Assembly (NCBI GenBank): GCA_030609865.1
Contig: JAUWSZ010000185.1
Location: forward strand, 1-5,956
Length of the DNA: 5,956 nt
From: a bacterium
GTDB taxonomy: Bacteria; Desulfobacterota; DSWW01
Direction of reading: 5' to 3'
In this document: positions 5,322 through 5,956 of the stretch, piece after piece
Layout of the letters: each line of letters starts with the position of its first letter
Position numbering within the stretch: the first letter of the stretch is position 1
Notes under the pieces: generated by a model
Told to the model about the DNA's origin: nothing
Database searches by the model: none
Seen by the model: only the letters and a program-made list of their open reading frames with translations
Program-made: the position numbers and the translations under genes

Positions 5322-5336
5322 AGAGAGCCCAAGAAG

Positions 5337-5933
5337 ATGGTGCCATCAACACTCAAGCGCCTGTTTTCCTCTAAATTACGGGTGAAAGTACTCTCCCACT
5401 TTTTCTTCCACCCGGGCGAGACGTTCCATGTGCGTCGACTGGCGGCAGAGTTAGTTGCGTCCCCAGGATCCGTTGGGCGGGAGCTTGCCCACTTGGAGAA
5501 GGCTGGTATCCTGACTTGCCGCACCGTTGGAAACCAGAAACGCTACACCTTGCGGGAAGATTCACCGATCCTGGATGATCTGAGGAACATATTCCTCAAG
5601 ACGGCCGGGGCCGGTGCGGAACTCCGAGCCGCATTGCAGAAGATCGCCGGAATCGAACTCGTCTTCATCTACGGTTCTTACGTAAGCGGGGAGGCGCATG
5701 CAGCGAGCGATATCGATCTCATGGTAATCGGCGACGTTACCGACCGGGATCTGGCCCCGACGGTCGCACGAGTGGAGCGGCGGCTGAAGCGGCAGATTGA
5801 TTACGCCCTGTACACGCGCAGCGAGGCGGAACAGAGGGTTAAAGCAAAGGGCGAGTTCGTCCGCGAAGTTTTGCTAGGACCCAAGATCGTATTGATAGGA
5901 AGCCCGGATGACAGATTACTCCGAGTTGCTTGA
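5337..5933 (+). CDS. Winged-HTH plus minimal nucleotidyltransferase (MntA-like antitoxin)
   Basis: A 198-residue protein in two parts. Residues about 10-78 form a winged helix-turn-helix (VRRLAAELVASPGSVGREL recognition region, then a KAGILTCRTVGNQKRYTL wing). Residues about 95-190 form a minimal nucleotidyltransferase of the polymerase-beta type with G113-S114-Y, D125-I-D127 after ten residues, and a third acidic residue D155 (RQIDYAL). The GSx10DxD signature matches MntA antitoxins, which inactivate their HEPN toxin by transferring AMP units to it. The fused DNA-binding domain suggests it also represses its own palindromic promoter. The ATG at 5337 follows only a weak purine stretch (AGAGAG). 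The gene overlaps the next one by 26 nt, so translation is coupled. Catalytic residues look intact. Role as antitoxin is inferred from family and neighbour. Confidence 0.8.
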   Translation: MVPSTLKRLFSSKLRVKVLSHFFFHPGETFHVRRLAAELVASPGSVGRELAHLEKAGILTCRTVGNQKRYTLREDSPILDDLRNIFLKTAGAGAELRAALQKIAGIELVFIYGSYVSGEAHAASDIDLMVIGDVTDRDLAPTVARVERRLKRQIDYALYTRSEAEQRVKAKGEFVREVLLGPKIVLIGSPDDRLLRVA

Positions 5934-5956
5934 CCAGGGACGTGTCAAGCGGGCCG
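5908..5956 (+). CDS. Probable HEPN-domain toxin (HepT-like), N-terminal fragment (cut by window edge)
   Basis: Sixteen codons, MTDYSELLDQGRVKRA, run off the right edge. The ATG overlaps the nucleotidyltransferase gene by 26 nt in another frame and has AGGA 7 nt upstream. The short YxELLxxGRVKR start resembles the openings of small all-alpha HEPN proteins that commonly follow HTH-nucleotidyltransferase genes. The diagnostic R-x4-H RNase motif would lie beyond the window, so the call rests mainly on gene order. If correct, it is an RNase toxin kept inactive by the upstream protein. Confidence 0.5.
   Translation, partial: MTDYSELLDQGRVKRA

Overview
The window is a stretch of GC-rich bacterial DNA with compact gene starts, clear Shine-Dalgarno sites and sigma-70-type promoters. 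It carries REP-like palindromes (GTCATGCCCGC...GGATCC type), a degenerate CTTTGAC heptamer array, and a toxin-antitoxin gene pair of the nucleotidyltransferase/HEPN type. Together these fit an environmental, possibly anaerobic, proteobacterium such as a Desulfobacterota-like lineage. That placement is inference from repeat style and gene content, not from a marker gene.

Left part (1-309): the first 21 codons of an aldo/keto reductase gene run leftward out of the window, with a very good RBS and a TTGACC-N17-TATACT promoter. Behind it lies a long imperfect inverted repeat and then two REP-like palindromes in opposite orientation.

Mobile element (310-2506): a 2197-bp insertion sequence sits exactly inside the second REP-like palindrome. 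It has 29-bp imperfect terminal inverted repeats (inner 17 bp perfect) and an 8-bp target duplication with one mismatch. Removing the element and one duplication copy restores a palindrome matching its neighbour at 22 of 25 positions. The minus-strand transposase (two N-terminal helix-turn-helix segments, then a DDE catalytic core with an IS4-like Y-x2-R-x3-E signature) is split into two frames at a run of nine A residues. Either transcriptional/translational slippage or an inactivating indel explains this.

Intergenic 2507-2710: the remaining half of the palindrome, then six copies of a degenerate 7-bp repeat, then the leader of the next operon.

Operon (2711-5250, plus strand): a GalT-like HIT-superfamily nucleotidyltransferase/phosphorylase is followed after 2 nt by a GHKL-fold (MutL/Hsp90/MORC-like) ATPase that starts at GTG. 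The ATPase has a lysine-rich linker and an unrecognised C-terminal domain. The spacing implies co-translation, and I do not know a described system made of this pair. It is the best candidate here for something new.

Right part (5268-5956): a winged-HTH plus minimal nucleotidyltransferase gene overlaps the start of a probable HEPN gene cut by the window edge, giving a MntA/HepT-like module. Its promoter (TTGCCA-N17-TACAAT) is covered by a 15-bp palindrome over the -35 box and a 44-bp palindrome centred on the -10 box, which suggests tight autoregulation by the HTH domain.
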